A stretch of DNA of 40,543 nucleotides. It comes from a virus. Under the pieces are notes generated by a model. The model ran no database searches. It was not told the DNA's origin and saw only the letters and a program-made list of their open reading frames with translations. The position numbers were made by a program, and so were the translations under genes. Position 1 is the stretch's first letter, and the number at the start of each line of letters is the position of its first letter. The stretch covers positions 1 to 40,543 of IMG/VR virus record IMGVR_UViG_3300025282_000086; one strand, written 5' to 3'. Below are positions 37,114 through 40,543 of this stretch, piece by piece.

Positions 37114-40029
37114 ATGAGTTATATCAATACGAATGATTCCTACGGATCATTTGTTAAATATTCAGGTAGTGCTGGAACGTACACTTATTCGTACAGCACC
37201 CTTTCGCTCAACTCTTCAATCTCTGATCAAGACCAATTAATCGTTGTTCGTAAGTTTACTCCTTCGTCAACTTTTGAAGCCGCTGCTGCACCAGATGGCT
37301 TAGGTGGAACTAAGATTGCTGCTTCAGAACAGTGGGATGCTTGGACCTTACCAAACACATCCTCTTCTGGTAGTACAATGTATACTATTGATACAGTAGC
37401 CAAGACAATTACACTGTCTAATACAAACGCAGACTACGTATGGAACCGAAGCGGAACTACAGTTAATCTACCCGTCTTTGTTCCCTCAACAGATACCATA
37501 ATCATAGCCCGTAAAACCTATGGCGTAAGTCCTTTTGTGACATGGGCTTCCGGTTCTAAGCTAACCTCTGCCCAGCTTAATCATCAAACTACACAGTTAA
37601 TTTATTTGAGTCAAGAACTATTAGATAAGATTCACAACGCAAGCGACCTTGATCCTTACTATGGAACTCCCAGTGGCTATGCTACATTAAACACACTTGG
37701 AGCCTTAAGTTCAGCTAATACTAATACCCTGACATCAGGCGATGGTTTAACTGGTGGTGGAGACATTGGTGATAATCTTACGTTAGCTGTAGATTTAGCT
37801 GACGATAGTGGTCTTGAGTTTGACGTTAATAAACTTAGGGTAAATACAGACACAACCATAATCCGTGGGACTGCTGGTCTTGGTGTCATCTTAAAAACTA
37901 ACGGTGCTTTGCTTTCTGATGCTGATGGTGTTTATGTGGACCTTGAAGACAGCGTAACCTCTACATCTACGGCTAAAGCACTTACGGCTAATCAAGGTAA
38001 AACTCTTAAGGGATTAATTGATGCGTTAGGTACTGGGGTTAACTATCTTGGTAGTGTAGCTGCGGGCGTAAAAGCAGCAGCGACAGATGCACTTAAAATC
38101 ACAGGCGGAACTGTATATCACAACGATGCATTCACAGTCCTTGTTCCTGAAGATGCTGGTGGATATGCCGGTGACGTTACTGCTACAGTTATAGCTAGAA
38201 CTTCAATGGGAAGTACTCCATCTGCAAATCAGATTCATTGGTATCTTGATCCGAGCGGCGATGCTGCTAAAATTGCTAATTTAAAACTTGCAATTAATGG
38301 TACTACTGATACTGCAAAAGTAAAATTTGGGTCTAGTTTCACAAACACGCTTGGCGTTAAAGGTCTTACAGCATCTGATGGTGTAGCGAGTACAGAGTCA
38401 TATGCTAGTCTAACTGCGGATAATGCTGGTGCTGATGGAAACGACATTGCGCTTACAGATACAGTAGGTACAGTTCTCGTTAATGAATCCGCACTTACAG
38501 ATGGAAAACTTGCTGGTGGCATTACCCAAAGTTCATTCCCAACAGGAAGCGGAGTAGATGATGCGTTTGTCGCAGGTGATACAGTTGATATTATCACAAG
38601 ATCTGGTTTCGTTACTCCTACAGGTGCATCAGAAATGGAAGTAACTGTAGGCGAAGACATCCGATATAATGGCTCAGCATGGTATAACGCGGGAGCTACG
38701 GCTACCTTAGATGATACCGCATATTTTAAGCATGATGGCTCTCGGGTTGCAACTGGTGAATTTAATTTAGGTAGTAATAAGATTACTGCCCTTGCTACGC
38801 CTACGGGTGGTACTGATGCTGCTACTAAAACTTATGTTGATTCGGGATGGTTCAGTGGTGCTGCCGCTTCCAACCATATTCTTAAGTACAGCGGTAGTGC
38901 ATGGGAAAGCGGAACCATTGGCATGGAACATATAGGTAATGAAAACATTTCCGCTACACCTGCCCTTGGCGATATTATTGCTTGGGATAATGATACTAGT
39001 AAGTGGACAAACTCTAGTATTGTTTCAACTCCTCAGATTTGGTATACTGGAGGAGCGGGAGAATATGCTATTGATCTTGCTCCTGATGGTACTATAGTAG
39101 CTTTTGCTGTGGGTGATGCAGTACTCCCAAATTCTACCGTAGCAAGTGCATGGTTCGTTACTATAGATGGTATTGTTCAACCAGCTAATACGTATTCTAT
39201 ATCAGGAGATACTCTTACATTTACTACGGCTCCACCAGATGAAGCAGAGCTTTACTTTGTTTGCTTTGGTGTTATGGTTACAACTAGTATTGCTGCTTCA
39301 GTAGGAGACTTAAGTGCAACTACAGTTACAACTACAGGCGATATAACAGTAGGTGGAGACATCTCTATAGATGGAGGAGACATTACATCCTCTGGAAGCA
39401 CTGTAAATGTTGTTAAGGATTTTGCGGTTAATACTAATAAGTTTACTGTAGATGAGGCTACTGGAAATACAACTATTGCTGGTACTTTAGATGTAGTTGG
39501 TTCTACAACCCATAATGGTGAAGCTGAATTAAGATTACTCGAAATTATATCAAGAAAAACAGAAAATAACCATGATAGTGCAAATGCTATGACAACCACT
39601 TGGAAAAGTCTAGGACAAGTACTAGAAATAACACCCAGAAAAGCGGGTGATATTGTAATGATTAGTGCTAATATACCTTGGTATATGCAGAATACTACCA
39701 CAAATAGTAGATATGTTCAGGTTAGACTTATTAAAAACTTTACTAGCTCCGAAGTAATGCCAACCACCCTCGATGGCGGAACAGATATTACAGACGATAA
39801 TGGTGATGTCGGTAGCAATCATTATAGATACTTCTGGATTTCTGCACAAACAGTTCTTTACATGCCTATTGAGTTTAAATATACTATAACAGCAGATGAT
39901 GTTTCTACTTACGACGGTGGGATAGGAACAAAGGTAAAGATTGGTTTATTTGGTTATGCTAGTAACACTAATGTAAAATATCAAGGAAACTATGGATCGA
40001 CCTTATACGGATACTATTACTCAACATAA
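37114..40029 (+). CDS. Tail fibre protein with T7 gp17-like N-terminus, 971 aa
   Basis: It recognises the host. The N-terminal 165 residues resemble the T7 gp17 attachment domain, with FVTWASGSKLTSAQLNHQTT and QLIYLSQELLDKI. The remainder is Gly/Ser/Thr/Asp-rich and repetitive-looking, with KALTANQGKTLKGLIDALG (about residue 290), a common fibre segment, then further beta-rich domains. The C-terminal part (about 820-971) is more aromatic and ends YGYYYST, likely the receptor tip. It is much longer than T7 gp17 (553 aa). AAGGAG precedes ATG 37114. Confidence 0.88.
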   Translation: MSYINTNDSYGSFVKYSGSAGTYTYSYSTLSLNSSISDQDQLIVVRKFTPSSTFEAAAAPDGLGGTKIAASEQWDAWTLPNTSSSGSTMYTIDTVAKTITLSNTNADYVWNRSGTTVNLPVFVPSTDTIIIARKTYGVSPFVTWASGSKLTSAQLNHQTTQLIYLSQELLDKIHNASDLDPYYGTPSGYATLNTLGALSSANTNTLTSGDGLTGGGDIGDNLTLAVDLADDSGLEFDVNKLRVNTDTTIIRGTAGLGVILKTNGALLSDADGVYVDLEDSVTSTSTAKALTANQGKTLKGLIDALGTGVNYLGSVAAGVKAAATDALKITGGTVYHNDAFTVLVPEDAGGYAGDVTATVIARTSMGSTPSANQIHWYLDPSGDAAKIANLKLAINGTTDTAKVKFGSSFTNTLGVKGLTASDGVASTESYASLTADNAGADGNDIALTDTVGTVLVNESALTDGKLAGGITQSSFPTGSGVDDAFVAGDTVDIITRSGFVTPTGASEMEVTVGEDIRYNGSAWYNAGATATLDDTAYFKHDGSRVATGEFNLGSNKITALATPTGGTDAATKTYVDSGWFSGAAASNHILKYSGSAWESGTIGMEHIGNENISATPALGDIIAWDNDTSKWTNSSIVSTPQIWYTGGAGEYAIDLAPDGTIVAFAVGDAVLPNSTVASAWFVTIDGIVQPANTYSISGDTLTFTTAPPDEAELYFVCFGVMVTTSIAASVGDLSATTVTTTGDITVGGDISIDGGDITSSGSTVNVVKDFAVNTNKFTVDEATGNTTIAGTLDVVGSTTHNGEAELRLLEIISRKTENNHDSANAMTTTWKSLGQVLEITPRKAGDIVMISANIPWYMQNTTTNSRYVQVRLIKNFTSSEVMPTTLDGGTDITDDNGDVGSNHYRYFWISAQTVLYMPIEFKYTITADDVSTYDGGIGTKVKIGLFGYASNTNVKYQGNYGSTLYGYYYST

Positions 40030-40063
40030 TTGTTAATACTTTTATCTTTAGGAGAAACTTTAA

Positions 40064-40543
40064 ATGGCACTTACTAAAACTAATTTACGAATGATGGATA
40101 CTGGGTTCATCACGCCGCTCGACTTCGGGGCAATAGGCGATGGGGCAACAGACGATGCAACAGCCCTACAGAATACCCTTAATGCATCAGACTATAGTGT
40201 CATTGATCTTGCTGGTAAGACTTATGCAACTACCGTTCAACTAACATTAACCCGAAGTAATGTTACGATTAAGAATGGTACAATTAAGTATACTGGTACT
40301 AATAAGAGTAAACTTAGCATCCTTAAGATTGGCAGCAGTTCTCCGGGTTTCGGAAGTACTCTCAATCCCAATGCCGCTGTAAATATCGGAGAGTATGTAA
40401 TAAGCTTTGCGAGTGCCTCTAGTTTTGCTATAGGTGATTGGGTAAAAATTGCGCATCATACTGATAATACAGATTTTATTTCTAATTATACTGATACTTC
40501 TTCTGTAGATTCAAACCCCGACCTAAAAACTACCTTCTTTAGT
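40064..40543 (+). CDS. Tailspike-like protein, partial (N-terminal 160 aa)
   Basis: The gene starts at ATG 40064 after TTAGGAG and continues beyond the window without a stop. The segment TPLDFGAIGDGATDDATALQ (about residues 17-36) is the typical opening of pectate-lyase-type parallel beta-helix tailspikes. Repeated short beta turns follow (VIDLAGKTY; VTIKNGTIKYTG). These proteins bind and often cleave capsular or surface polysaccharide. A second receptor-binding protein next to the fibre gene suggests fibre and spike are assembled together. Confidence 0.85.
   Translation, partial: MALTKTNLRMMDTGFITPLDFGAIGDGATDDATALQNTLNASDYSVIDLAGKTYATTVQLTLTRSNVTIKNGTIKYTGTNKSKLSILKIGSSSPGFGSTLNPNAAVNIGEYVISFASASSFAIGDWVKIAHHTDNTDFISNYTDTSSVDSNPDLKTTFFS

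Noticed and set aside
38235-38660. Minus-strand open frame opposite the fibre gene
   Set aside because: Repetitive Thr/Ser/Gly codons leave the reverse strand open by chance; there is no ribosome-binding site and no recognisable protein.

Overview
The window is a contiguous piece of a lytic, T7-like podovirus genome. All recognisable genes lie on the + strand, densely packed with many 4-8 nt stop/start overlaps. It holds a T7-type replication set (primase-helicase, DNA polymerase, SSB, 5'-3' exonuclease), a RusA resolvase, a portal-scaffold-capsid-tail tube series and tail fibre genes. The B12-dependent ribonucleotide reductase, dUTPase and nucleotide kinase are typical of aquatic podoviruses; the aquatic setting and a Gram-negative host are inferences. 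No integrase, repressor, terminase, CRISPR array or IS element is visible. The last gene runs off the right edge, so the genome is incomplete here.

Layout. 1-2210: small unknown early genes, several preceded by the same hairpin plus AAGGTAGGTG ribosome-binding module. 2219-2340: two identical 37-nt repeats ending in AAAGGGG that look like promoters for a T7-type RNA polymerase. 2402-6086: an unknown 264-aa protein, a divergent single-subunit RNA polymerase (RNAP1) and three small genes. 6086-6908: about 820 nt without a convincing gene but full of nested hairpins, a candidate large structured RNA, followed by a tiny membrane peptide and tRNA-Arg(UCU). 7114-9533: small unknown genes and a DUF932 protein. 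9633-12092: a second, canonical T7-type RNA polymerase (RNAP2) behind a different repeated promoter-like motif. 12085-14716: small genes, metallophosphoesterase, SSB and RusA. 14724-15010: a hairpin, tRNA-Leu(UAA), an unexplained tRNA-sized fold and a CAU tRNA. 15026-24092: replication and nucleotide metabolism. 24095-40543: virion morphogenesis (portal, scaffold, capsid followed by a strong terminator, two tail tube proteins, tail fibre, partial tailspike), with a cluster of small membrane and basic peptides between portal and scaffold that may include lysis genes.

The genes read as a self-sufficient programme. The phage makes its own RNA polymerases and supplies dNTPs through RNR, dUTPase and the kinase. 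It replicates DNA with a polymerase that lacks the thioredoxin-binding insertion, then builds a short-tailed virion. The most unusual points are two complete T7-type RNA polymerases with two promoter-like motif families, and the large hairpin-rich non-coding block beside a tRNA, reminiscent in size and setting of phage GOLLD/ROOL RNAs.
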